From NCBI RefSeq assembly GCF_963662805.1, contig NZ_OY759862.1:372001-436000 (forward strand): a stretch of 64,000 bases of DNA, given 5' to 3'. This stretch comes from an uncultured Cohaesibacter sp. Lineage in GTDB: Bacteria; Pseudomonadota; Alphaproteobacteria; Rhizobiales; Cohaesibacteraceae. Below, in pieces: positions 8,801 to 16,101 of the stretch (position 1 is the stretch's first letter; every line of letters starts with the position of its first letter). The position numbers and the translations under genes are program-made. The notes beneath the pieces are model-generated. The model was not told the DNA's origin and ran no database searches. It saw only the letters and a list, made by a program, of their open reading frames with translations.

Positions 8801-9324
8801 CCTTTGATGTCGTCAACGAGCATTTCAAATCGCTGTTCGCCAAGTTGTTCGGCGGCGGACAGGCCGAGTTGCAGCTCACCGAGGCGGATGATCCCTTACA
8901 GGCTGGCCTCGACATCGTTGCCCGCCCTCCCGGCAAGAAGCCGCAAACCATGACCCTGCTGTCCGGCGGCGAGCAGGCCCTCACGGCCATGTCTCTGATC
9001 TTTGCGGTCTTCCTGACCAACCCCGCACCCATCTGCGTGCTCGACGAGGTCGACGCCCCGCTCGATGATGCCAACGTCGAACGCTTCTGCACCTTGCTCG
9101 TCGAGATGCGGCAGTTGACCGAGACGCGCTTTGTCACCATCACCCACAACCCGATCACCATGGCCCGCATGGACCGTCTGTTCGGCGTTACCATGGCCGA
9201 ACGGGGCATTTCGCAGCTGGTGTCCGTGAGCCTTGAGGCGGCTGAGGAATTGATCAGCGACGAAGATCAGAAGACCGCCCTCGCATCCGTTCCCCCCGGC
9301 CACCCTTCTGTTGGGCGGGCTTGA
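5809..9324 (+). CDS. smc: Chromosome segregation protein SMC
   Basis: A 1171-aa SMC ATPase. The N-terminal half-ATPase has Walker A 'GPNGCGKSN' at residues 31-39. Long coiled coils rich in Glu, Arg, Ala and Gln run from about residue 165 to 500 and again from about 640 to 1000, with a hinge between them ('RFPPLMSRLKVEAGYEIALAA' region). The C-terminal half has the ABC signature 'LSGGEQALTA' and Walker B 'CVLDEVDAPLDD'. It would act with ScpA and ScpB in condensing and segregating the chromosome. The start is set at the ATG of 'MKFTKLRLLGFKSF', the universal SMC N-terminus, nine codons inside the longest frame and preceded by a G-rich ribosome-binding site. It converges on the next gene with only 24 bp between. 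Confidence 0.97.
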   Translation: MKFTKLRLLGFKSFVEPMDFIIQPGLTGVVGPNGCGKSNLVEALRWVMGENSYRNMRASGMDDVIFAGSTHRPARNTAEVTVYLDNTARTAPAGFNEEDAIEITRRIERESGSVYKINGKEVRARDVQLLFADASTGARSPSLVGQGRIGEIISQKPTQRRGLLEEAAGISGLHSRRHEAELRLKAAESNLERLEDIMAQISTQLEGLRRQARQASRYRNLSADIRSTEATLYHLRWRDVLGDEDKAKGELRRADLDVAEATTQQSAAAREEALAKHQLPELRDVQAAKAAALQRLTLAARELDNEEQRIKEKMADLERRVEQLKADRIREQQLVTENDELLATLDEEMELLTAEDEATGETQQLAEAALETAEADLQDAEALTSELTARLAEAEGSARQMAQVTEAARGRVARLASQTAQAKRDLDKVSEELERDTGLDARREEVEYAAAQLEILEAEAEEASAQVAELREEETEARRARADAESAFNRLDTEARTLAKIVEAGEDSRFPPLMSRLKVEAGYEIALAAALGDDLDAALDANAARHWGEALAADDDPALPQDLPRLGDVVTGSDRATRRLNQIGVVAASEGPQMQKLLKPGQRLVSREGDLWRWDGLVMKAGAPTPAAQRLEQRNRLEELEGRVYEAEELLAATRQTFEEKRDAAADKARLEQTARNSWRDAQKRLSTMREALSRAERDANQLLARKATLEATLNRLSEDEQEARSALAEAEKQHKDLPDFEHLQRERDEARLVQTEKRTTVAEARAHVQGLTRETEMRQRRLAAIERERASWVSRAKNADAQIATLDARLSETETEIASLKDAPDDFALRRRSLLSEISKAEESQKEASDALATAERSAMEADVAAKLAMEGLSATREARSRADERVKGIESRKQELTRQIAEALDCSPAATFGLAGLKEGAPLPTMVAVETKLDRLRTERERLGGVNLRADEEATEIADRLTTMETERDDLIEAIKKLRNGIFNLNKEARARLLASFDVVNEHFKSLFAKLFGGGQAELQLTEADDPLQAGLDIVARPPGKKPQTMTLLSGGEQALTAMSLIFAVFLTNPAPICVLDEVDAPLDDANVERFCTLLVEMRQLTETRFVTITHNPITMARMDRLFGVTMAERGISQLVSVSLEAAEELISDEDQKTALASVPPGHPSVGRA

Positions 9325-9348
9325 GGCTTCAGCCTTCAGACACAGCCT

Positions 9349-10170
9349 CTAGACCGACAAGATCACACCGAATTCGGTGCCATAGTCACCGACAAGATCT
9401 GTCCCGGACATCATGTCGACCGCTTGCACGGTTTCAAACCCGTTGGCAGCAAGCTCAGTAGTGAGGCTTTCAGGCGTGAAATACTGAAGCCAATTGTAGA
9501 TCGCAAAGGTCTCGCTCGGGGTGGCGATTAGATAATGGTCGAGCGAGAGCCGCAGATCCTGATAAAGCCAGCCGCGCTGGATCCCTACATAAGGGGAGGG
9601 TGCCCAGAAGCCACCCATCAGATCGTCTTCGATTATCAACGCCTCACTGCGCGCGCCGAACAGACGGTCGGAGAAGACATCAAGCACGATATGCCCACCC
9701 GGTGCGAGCTGATCCGCCATGCGCCGAAGCAGCAAGGTTCTTTGTGCCGGAGACAGGGCGCAAAAGTCGGCATAGATCAGCAGGACGAGGTCCTGATTGG
9801 TGGGGAGAGCATCGACAAGATAGTCCGCTACTTCGAAGCGAAGAGAGCCACAACTGTCCGCTCCAAGCTTGCGTGCATGGGCAATGGAGTTGGCGGAAAA
9901 ATCAAGGCCGGTGACATGCGCTCCGGCCTCTGCAAGACGCTGAGCGTAGAGACCCGGGCCGCAGCCAAGATCACAAACGTGCTTGCCCGAGAGGTCAACG
10001 CGCTCGTTGAGCCATTGCACGATGCCATTGATCGTATCAGCCCTTCGGGACGCAATGTCCGAGGCTGGGTCAAGATGGTGGGCCAGCATCTGGCTGGCTA
10101 TATGCGGTCGGGTCCAGAGGTCGGCTGCGGTATAGGCGCAGAAGGGGGGCCGGTCTGCTGCCCATGGCAT
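9349..10170 (-). CDS. Class I SAM-dependent methyltransferase
   Basis: A 273-aa methyltransferase of the Rossmann type. The SAM-binding motif I is 'VCDLGCGPGLYAQRLAEAG' near residue 70, followed by the acidic residue in 'VTGLDFSANSI', then motif 'YADFCALSP' and the post-motif 'LAPGGHIVLDVFS'. The N-terminal 'LWTRPHIASQMLAHHLDP' segment is common to a family of bacterial methyltransferases of unknown substrate. The ATG at 10170 lacks a good ribosome-binding site, so the exact N-terminus is uncertain. Confidence 0.85.
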   Translation of the reverse strand: MPWAADRPPFCAYTAADLWTRPHIASQMLAHHLDPASDIASRRADTINGIVQWLNERVDLSGKHVCDLGCGPGLYAQRLAEAGAHVTGLDFSANSIAHARKLGADSCGSLRFEVADYLVDALPTNQDLVLLIYADFCALSPAQRTLLLRRMADQLAPGGHIVLDVFSDRLFGARSEALIIEDDLMGGFWAPSPYVGIQRGWLYQDLRLSLDHYLIATPSETFAIYNWLQYFTPESLTTELAANGFETVQAVDMMSGTDLVGDYGTEFGVILSV

Positions 10171-10547
10171 GCAAAAGGTTGTAGTTCATTGGATGTCCTG
10201 ACAAGTGTCGTTCAGTGAAACCGGCCTGCATGTGCTGCGGGTTCGATCCGAAAGAGATAAATGAGCGCACAGACCCACATCCAGCCCAAAAGGCGGGACA
10301 GGTGAGGCGCGGATGGCGCTAATCCCGGTTGGGTGCGCCGTTGTCAGGTGGAATGAATGAAAGTGCGAGCACCATAACGCGCCTTGCCTTTCACGACAAC
10401 AGCTCAGACTGGTGCGGGCTTGCGACAGTTCAACTCAGCGGCTGAAAGAAAAGAGCCTATTCTTCGAAGGGACGAAGAATTGCGCTTTGCAGCGCTGAGG
10501 GAATTTGCCTAGTGTAAGATTACATGCCCACAAGCAAAGGTGCCTTC
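10171..10547. other. Intergenic region with a perfect inverted repeat
   Basis: About 375 bp between divergent genes. The clearest structure is an 8-bp perfect inverted repeat at 10459-10480 (arms ATTCTTCG/CGAAGAAT, 6-bp spacer), about 70 bp before the GST start. It has no T-run, so it is more likely an operator or mRNA leader hairpin than a terminator. No RNA gene is recognised. Confidence 0.5.
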
Positions 10548-11243
10548 ATGTCCAGCCCAACCTTATCGCCGGTCAAACTGACGCTTTTCATCGCTAACAA
10601 GAACTACTCCTCCTGGTCCTTCCGGCCATGGATTGCCATGAAGCAAAAGGAAATTCCCTTCACGGAACACTTCCTGCAATTCGATGAGGCTACCGGACAT
10701 GCGCATTTCATCGAGTTCTCACCGACCAAGAAAGTGCCAGCCCTGAGGATTGAGCGGGAAGGCGAGGAGATGGTGACTATCTGCGAATCCCTCGCCATCC
10801 TCGAGGTCGTGGCAGACCTTTTCCCCGATGCCAACCTATGGCCCAAAAACATCATCGATCGCGCCAAGGCGCGGGCCTTCGCGGCCGAAATGCATGGCGG
10901 CTTTTTCGGGCTGCGTGGCTCCTGCCCGATGAACATGCGACGAGAGATCAAGGCTCTTGACCTCGATCCCTACAGCGCCGGTGCCGTGGTGAAAAACGTC
11001 GAGCGCATAGAGCAGATCTGGACTGAATGCCTAGAGGCCTCGGGCGGACCGTTCCTATTCGGTGAGTTTGGTGCGGTCGACGCCATGTATGCGCCGGTCA
11101 TCAACCGCTTCGAGAAATATGCTCTGAGTGATCGCGCGGTCTTTCAGCGCTATCACGACGCGATGAAGTCGCTGCCTGCATGGAAGGAATGGGAGGCCGC
11201 TGCTCTTAAAGAGCCATGGATAGTGGAGGAGGATGAGGCCTGA
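10548..11243 (+). CDS. Glutathione S-transferase family protein
   Basis: A 231-aa GST-like protein. The N-terminal thioredoxin-like domain carries the Ser-rich catalytic loop 'NKNYSSWSFRPW' and the glutathione-binding 'KKVPAL' (cis-Pro) and 'CESLAILE' (Glu-Ser) motifs. The C-terminal helical domain starts near residue 85. This loop pattern is typical of bacterial GSTs related to YfcF and the maleylacetoacetate isomerase branch; the substrate cannot be assigned. The ATG at 10548 is preferred over the one at 10524 because an AAGGTG ribosome-binding site lies seven bases upstream. Confidence 0.88.
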   Translation: MSSPTLSPVKLTLFIANKNYSSWSFRPWIAMKQKEIPFTEHFLQFDEATGHAHFIEFSPTKKVPALRIEREGEEMVTICESLAILEVVADLFPDANLWPKNIIDRAKARAFAAEMHGGFFGLRGSCPMNMRREIKALDLDPYSAGAVVKNVERIEQIWTECLEASGGPFLFGEFGAVDAMYAPVINRFEKYALSDRAVFQRYHDAMKSLPAWKEWEAAALKEPWIVEEDEA

Positions 11244-11498
11244 CGCTACGTCGAACCATCACCCTCCTACCAATGGGAGCACACTGTGCGGGGACATAGA
11301 TTGCTTCAGCCGCTCCCTTTGTGAGGCAGTTGTGGCCTCCTCTAAAGTCCGATGCTTGCCCAGTCATTCGGATCAATATTCGGGTTTCTTGCAACTACCT
11401 TTCGCAATTCAGCATGACAAAGAAACATTTGAACGCCAAGAGTCAAAATATGACAAGATTGTGACTTGTCAGACTAGGCGAAAATCGGAAAAGCCGTG

Positions 11499-11966
11499 TC
11501 AAGAGGGAGTATAGGGCAAGCGTTCCCCGCCAAGAATCCGCTTGACGACGTCGTGCGTTCCCTCTGTCAGAGGATAGGTGCCGATATCCTCGAAACGCAC
11601 CCATCGCGCAAGTCTCGCATCGTCACCCGCCTCGAGTTCGGGAAGGTTTGGACCAGACGACTTGGGTCGCCCGAAGAAAACAGCAATCACGAAATGCCGA
11701 CTGCATCGCGCCTCTTCGTCGTGGCGAATGACTTCGACCAGTTCCGCAACCGATTGCGGCTCGAAGTCCAGTCCGGTCTCCTCCAAAATCTCGCGGCGGA
11801 TCGCCTGATCAAGGGTCTCACCCGTCTCCACTGTTCCTCCGGGCAGGCTCCATTCGCCAGCCAGTGGTGGATTGCCCCTCTCGATCAGCAACACATGGCC
11901 GTGGCACTCAATCAGCGCACTCACGCCGAGGAAAGGGTGATCGGGATAGGATCGAGATAATGCCAT
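11499..11966 (-). CDS. Nudix hydrolase
   Basis: A 155-aa Nudix-fold pyrophosphohydrolase. The complete Nudix box G-x5-E-x7-R-E-U-x-E-E-x-G-U is at residues 43-66 ('GGTVETGETLDQAIRREI' then 'LEETGL'). The N-terminal 'LLIERGNPPLAGEWSLPGG' is typical of the ADP-ribose/NADH pyrophosphatase-like branch. The true substrate is not determinable. It stands alone, convergent with the GST gene and 108 bp from the next minus-strand gene. Confidence 0.9.
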   Translation of the reverse strand: MALSRSYPDHPFLGVSALIECHGHVLLIERGNPPLAGEWSLPGGTVETGETLDQAIRREILEETGLDFEPQSVAELVEVIRHDEEARCSRHFVIAVFFGRPKSSGPNLPELEAGDDARLARWVRFEDIGTYPLTEGTHDVVKRILGGERLPYTPS

Positions 11967-12074
11967 GACAGACCTGAAGTGATGACTCGGCGGAGTAAAC
12001 GAGCCGGGATTTCACGCATCTTGTTGAAGGAACGAGGGCTGCACAACTGATTCCATTCCGCACGGAACGAAACC

Positions 12075-12584
12075 CTAGTCGAACAGACGGTCGACCTCAT
12101 CCTGAGCGGTTGGATGGTCAATGGCAAGCATCCAGTCGGTCGCACCGGCGCTGGCATTGACCAAAGCGCTCGCCCTGTCAATCAGGGGGCGGATCTCCGT
12201 TGAGGCCGAGAAGGCGAGACTGTCGTAGGATCCTCCGGAAAGATCTCCATTCAGATCCGAAATCCGTTCAATGAGGCGAAAGACCTTTTCATCGATCTTG
12301 CCAACGAGATCTTCGAAGTGGTCCTTCAGCTCGGAAGGAACCTCATCATAGAGCTCAATGGCGAGCGCCTTTTCCTTGAAGGTGGATTGCTCGAAATAGT
12401 CCGAATAGCTCATCGGCTGCCAGGAAAATACGTCCTCGGCACAATCGGGCATGGATGGCAACATCTCGATCAGCATGAGCACTTCATTGAAGTGATTGAG
12501 ATAATCGGTAGCCAGAAAGGTATCCGGATTGATGTTGGCTGCGCGCAAGGTCTGCGCGTCTCTGACGATTTCTACTTCGGTCAT
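12075..12584 (-). CDS. Conserved hypothetical protein, acidic and helical
   Basis: A 169-aa acidic protein with no signal peptide, membrane segment or recognised catalytic motif. It is mostly predicted helix ('YLNHFNEVLMLIEMLPSMP', 'KEKALAIELYDEVPSELKDH', 'KVFRLIERISDL'). The C-terminus ends 'TAQDEVDRLFD', a short acidic amphipathic motif similar in style to peptides that dock onto response regulators or other partners. Codon usage looks like that of its neighbours, so it is probably a real gene. No function is assigned. Confidence 0.7.
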   Translation of the reverse strand: MTEVEIVRDAQTLRAANINPDTFLATDYLNHFNEVLMLIEMLPSMPDCAEDVFSWQPMSYSDYFEQSTFKEKALAIELYDEVPSELKDHFEDLVGKIDEKVFRLIERISDLNGDLSGGSYDSLAFSASTEIRPLIDRASALVNASAGATDWMLAIDHPTAQDEVDRLFD

Positions 12585-12760
12585 GCCTGATTACCCACAG
12601 CACGGTGCCCATGAAATTACGGATGTGAGAACAAGCTTAGAAGGCCAGGGTTTCCAAATGTTTGACGAAGTGAAGAGAAAATCACAAAAGCCTCAGCCTA
12701 TGGGTGGTATCAGGCCTTCAAGGCTGTGGCATCCTGCCGCTTGTGAGACGACGGCAAACA

Positions 12761-12793
12761 AAAAGACCCCGGGAAATTGCTTTCCCGGGGTCC
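12761..12793 (-). terminator. Rho-independent terminator of the porin gene
   Basis: A perfect 12-bp stem (12766-12777 with 12782-12793, loop TTGC) is followed on the minus strand by five T (A-run 12761-12765). It is the strongest terminator in the window and fits a highly expressed porin. Confidence 0.9.
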
Positions 12794-12832
12794 TGAAACC
12801 TGCGTTTCTAAATCTAAGCTGTTAAGCCAAGA

Positions 12833-13963
12833 TTAGAATTTGCGGGTGATGGTAACGCGACCGCGCATGTCGTCGAAGTCCGCACCAGCGACTTTGGTGT
12901 CGATGTCACGGTAGCCGAGACGAGCTTTAAGGGTCAGATTAGGAACGATGGTGTAGTTGACTTCACCAGCGATCTGCCAAACGTCAAGGTCAGTACCCAT
13001 GGTACCGGCTTTGTCGTCGAGGTTGTAGTAGTCAGCTTCAAGATCGAAGGAAACCTGATCAGAGAAGGCATAGGTCAGGCCAGCAGCGACAACCCATTCT
13101 TCGTTCATGATACCAGCGGCAGACGAGTTGATGTCAGGACCAACAGGGTTCAGGTCGCCACCAACAGTGTAACCAGCGGAAACTGCGAGAGACAGCTGAT
13201 CGGTCACGTTGAAGGAAGCAATACCACCGAGTGCCCAGCCGAGGTCGGTGTCATACACAGCGTTGCCATAACGTACCTGGAAGACGCTACCACCTACGCG
13301 GATGGAGCCCCAACCCTGCTCAACAGCGACTTCAGCTGCGAATGCAGGAGAAGAGATACCAGCTGCGGAAGTTGCTGCAGTTGCATCGTCGTTCTGGTCG
13401 AATTCTTCGAGAGCAACGGTGAAGCTTACGCCATTGCCAACAGCCATGGAATAACCGATAGCCTGTACGTCGCCAAGGTCCATACCGAAGTCGTCGTAGG
13501 TGTTACCAGCGTTGTAGTTAACTACGGAGTCGGTCAGACCAGCGTAGAAGCCGCCGAGAGACAACCAAACTTTATCGCCGTTTACGTCGCCGTTTTCTTC
13601 ACCACCTTCGGTGGTGCCGTTCTGGTCGATGTCAACTTCGATGTGAGCGGTCAGGGTGCCGTATTCGGTTTCTTCCATAGCCTGGAAGGTAACGGTGCTT
13701 TCCGTGTAGAAGTCAAGCAGAGCGTCAGCGCGTTCCGGATCGGAAGCGGATTCTTTCCAGCCATGGCTGGACATACCGAACGTTACTTCACCACGAATGC
13801 TGAGGCAGGTATCGGTACCAGGAATGAAGAAGTAACCGGCGCCATAGGCGTCACATACTTTAACGTAATCTACAGGTTCAGCAACCGGCAGGTCTGCTGC
13901 CTGAGCGGCACCAGCTGCTACGATGGCAGCTGCGGAACCGAGGATGAGGCTCTTGATGTTCAT
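12833..13963 (-). CDS. Outer-membrane porin (Rhizobiales porin family)
   Basis: A 376-aa beta-barrel porin. The signal peptide is residues 1-22 ('MNIKSLILGSAAAI...AAQA'). The mature protein begins 'ADLPVAEPVDYVKVCDAYG', with two cysteines in the 'VCDAYGAGYFFIPGTDTCL' segment, the hallmark of the porin_2 family. It then alternates short amphipathic strands and acidic loops and ends in 'RVTITRKF' with the C-terminal aromatic needed for Bam-dependent insertion. The start at 13963 follows a GAAGGT ribosome-binding site. It is a monocistronic unit with a very strong terminator. A TTAA-N7-TTAA box lies about 240 bp upstream. Confidence 0.95.
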   Translation of the reverse strand: MNIKSLILGSAAAIVAAGAAQAADLPVAEPVDYVKVCDAYGAGYFFIPGTDTCLSIRGEVTFGMSSHGWKESASDPERADALLDFYTESTVTFQAMEETEYGTLTAHIEVDIDQNGTTEGGEENGDVNGDKVWLSLGGFYAGLTDSVVNYNAGNTYDDFGMDLGDVQAIGYSMAVGNGVSFTVALEEFDQNDDATAATSAAGISSPAFAAEVAVEQGWGSIRVGGSVFQVRYGNAVYDTDLGWALGGIASFNVTDQLSLAVSAGYTVGGDLNPVGPDINSSAAGIMNEEWVVAAGLTYAFSDQVSFDLEADYYNLDDKAGTMGTDLDVWQIAGEVNYTIVPNLTLKARLGYRDIDTKVAGADFDDMRGRVTITRKF

Positions 13964-14517
13964 GTTTCTGACCTTCAATTTGTCATAAAACTTTATAATG
14001 CAGTGACCAGTCCAGTCAGACCAATCGAGTTCACTGCTTGCGACAAGAGTGACAATACCTGTTTCTCAGGCAGGATCAATCTCCTCTGATCCATGTGGAG
14101 ATCTGTTTGCGGGGACTGTTGCACAAAAAACACAAAAATGCTGCCGAGCCACGGATTTCCGCCAGATCCTTACTGAAGGGTTAATGAAAAACAGCAAGAA
14201 ATTAAGCCTCCATTAAGACCTATGGAGAGGGGTGTTCCAGCTTCAACCCTTGAAATTTATCCCCCTCGTCACGCGGTTTGTGAGAATCTCTCTTGGAAAT
14301 CGGTCAGGAGTCGCGATTTCAGCTGTTGCGAAGGGAATCGATTCTTATCGGGCAAAGGCGATATTGCGGTTTACCTTGTTTAGCAGGCATGGCTTTCCGT
14401 TTGTCTCGGTTCGTCGAAGAAAATGACCGGCCGCAGGAATCAGAACCCCCGCAGCATTGCTTCAGGAGAGCAAAGCGCAGGGGTTTTGTCTTTCAGGTCG
14501 TATTCAGCAGCCGATCG
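13964..14517. other. Long porin leader/promoter region
   Basis: About 550 bp upstream of the porin gene with no supported coding frame. The 14100-14230 part is AT-rich and contains a perfect TTAA-N7-TTAA element at 14202-14216. Several frames on the plus strand have no recognisable family features. No RNA gene is evident. Confidence 0.5.
14202..14216. promoter_or_regulatory. Perfect TTAA-N7-TTAA element (CtrA-type) upstream of the porin
   Basis: TTAAGCCTCCATTAA matches the CtrA half-site pair exactly in spacing. About one such match is expected by chance in a window of this size, so position upstream of a major envelope gene is the only support. Confidence 0.3.
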
Positions 14518-15258
14518 TTAGAATGGCCAAAGTTTGCGCAGGAAGGGTTTGTCTTTTTCTTTTTCGGGATCGATCTTCGCAAGTTCCTGCTGAACCTCTG
14601 GCGACACCTCCGTGAAACGTTCCGGCGGCTGGGTCAGGTATTGCCGTCCCTTGACGCTTTCTCCATTCTGCAACCGGATGAGAGCCAGACGCTCCTTGAC
14701 CTGACGTTCATAGTCTGCCTTCGCCTGCGCCGAGGCGCGCAGACCGGGCTGTTCGACCTGATTGGCGAAGTCTGCACTTTTTGTGTTGTTCTTGATGATC
14801 GAGTCGCGCTGTTCCGGCGGCAGACGACGAATGGCAGCAAGCAGCTCCTCGCGTTCCTTGTCGGTCATGTTGGCCGTGCGCTCATTATAGAGTTTGCGCA
14901 GCTCGTCCGGATCTGTCGGCCATTCGGCAGTGTTCGCGACCTGTTTGTTGCCATCCTGAGGCGGCGGCAAACGCGTTGTGTCGGGAGGCAGGACCAAACC
15001 GGCGCGCGTCTGATAATCAATCGGTGCTTTCTTTTCGCCACCGCCGAGGCTGCCGGCGAGCGAAGAAACATCTTCCAGCAGGGCCTGTTCCTGAGAAACG
15101 CCGGTGCCATAGGTCGTCCCACCCACGCCCGAGCAGGCGGCAAGGCCCAGCGGCGCAAGCAGGCCAATCAGGATCAGGCCAGACTTCCCGGATGCAGAAA
15201 ACCCGTTCTCACCGTTGGTGGATAGAAGGACACGGCCTTCGGTCTTGTCTTCTTTCAT
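14518..15258 (-). CDS. Outer-membrane lipoprotein, DUF3035/BamF-like
   Basis: A 246-aa lipoprotein with a lipobox 'LGLAAC' (Cys near residue 42) after a hydrophobic core 'LILIGLLAPLG'. The segment 'KKAPIDYQTRAGLVLPPD' followed by 'RLPPPQDG' resembles the DUF3035 family, which includes the BamF subunit of the barrel-assembly machine in Caulobacter. The remainder is charged and helical. It is encoded just after lspA, the enzyme that would process its own prolipoprotein. The BamF link is by motif similarity only. Confidence 0.7.
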   Translation of the reverse strand: MKEDKTEGRVLLSTNGENGFSASGKSGLILIGLLAPLGLAACSGVGGTTYGTGVSQEQALLEDVSSLAGSLGGGEKKAPIDYQTRAGLVLPPDTTRLPPPQDGNKQVANTAEWPTDPDELRKLYNERTANMTDKEREELLAAIRRLPPEQRDSIIKNNTKSADFANQVEQPGLRASAQAKADYERQVKERLALIRLQNGESVKGRQYLTQPPERFTEVSPEVQQELAKIDPEKEKDKPFLRKLWPF

Positions 15259-15442
15259 GTCAGCTTCGCCTTACACTCTTCGGGCACTCTTCGGACAACA
15301 TTCTGGGCGTCTGATGACCGGCAGCCCGATACGCTTGAACCTGCAATGCACGCCAAAAACGCAATTTCGAGCCAAACACATACAGCCTATCAGGGTTTGA
15401 GATCAAGCACCATTCCTTGCGGGCCGTCGGTTGGTAGATTGA

Positions 15443-15988
15443 TCACGGCTTTGCGGCATCTTTGGGGCCGGATGGGCTCTCGGCTGGCGGCTTGGTGTTC
15501 GTTGGTCCGAAAAAACTGTCGTAGAACAGCAATATCGCCCCAAAGACGATCCAGCAATCCGCCAGATTGAAGACATACCAGCTGAAATTGAGCCATTGGC
15601 TCTCGATGTGAAAATGCAACAGATCGACCACGGCACCATGCAGGATGCGGTCGATGCCGTTGCCGACTGCGCCTGAAAGGATCAGGCCGAGTGCCGCTGC
15701 AAGCAACCGGTTCTCAATACGCCGGATCCAGATGATCAACCCCAGCGAGGCCGCAGCCGCAACTCCGGTCAGGATATAACGGCCAAGCTCGCTATGCTGC
15801 TGAAACAGCCCATAGCTGATGCCACGGTTCCAGACCAGAACGAGGTCCAGAAAGGGCGTGAGCGAAACGGCACCCTTGCTCAGCATGACCGTTTCGATGT
15901 CATATCCATAGAGCATCCAGAGTTTGAAGGCCTGATCGAACAGCAGCCCCAAAAGGGCGATCAGATAGCCGAGGCTTCGTGCTGACAC
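15443..15988 (-). CDS. lspA: Lipoprotein signal peptidase (signal peptidase II)
   Basis: A 181-aa inner-membrane aspartic protease that cleaves the signal peptide of diacylated prolipoproteins. Four transmembrane helices are visible. The catalytic aspartates are in 'GNGIDRILHGAVVDLLHFH' and 'YVFNLADCWI', both matching the family. The start is a GTG at 15988 with an AAGGA ribosome-binding site nine bases upstream. The hydrophilic C-terminal tail of about 20 residues ('NTKPPAESPSGPKDAAKP') is longer than in E. coli. It follows ileS on the same strand, the common ileS-lspA order. Confidence 0.93.
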   Translation of the reverse strand: MSARSLGYLIALLGLLFDQAFKLWMLYGYDIETVMLSKGAVSLTPFLDLVLVWNRGISYGLFQQHSELGRYILTGVAAAASLGLIIWIRRIENRLLAAALGLILSGAVGNGIDRILHGAVVDLLHFHIESQWLNFSWYVFNLADCWIVFGAILLFYDSFFGPTNTKPPAESPSGPKDAAKP

Positions 15989-16101
15989 GCTGGAAATCCT
16001 TTTCGTTCGGTCCTGTCTTCGTTGATGTGCGAAAGCCGGACCCGGGAGATCCCGTGATCCGGCCTTCTTGTTCCATCCGGCAGAAACCGGGTCAATCGGG
16101 C

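Noticed and set aside
7740..9209. 489-codon frame antisense to smc
   Set aside because: Ser/Arg-rich shadow of the smc coiled coil and head.
10235..10255. GGTTCGATCC resembling a tRNA T-arm
   Set aside because: Flanking bases cannot form the T-stem and no acceptor or anticodon arm fits around it.
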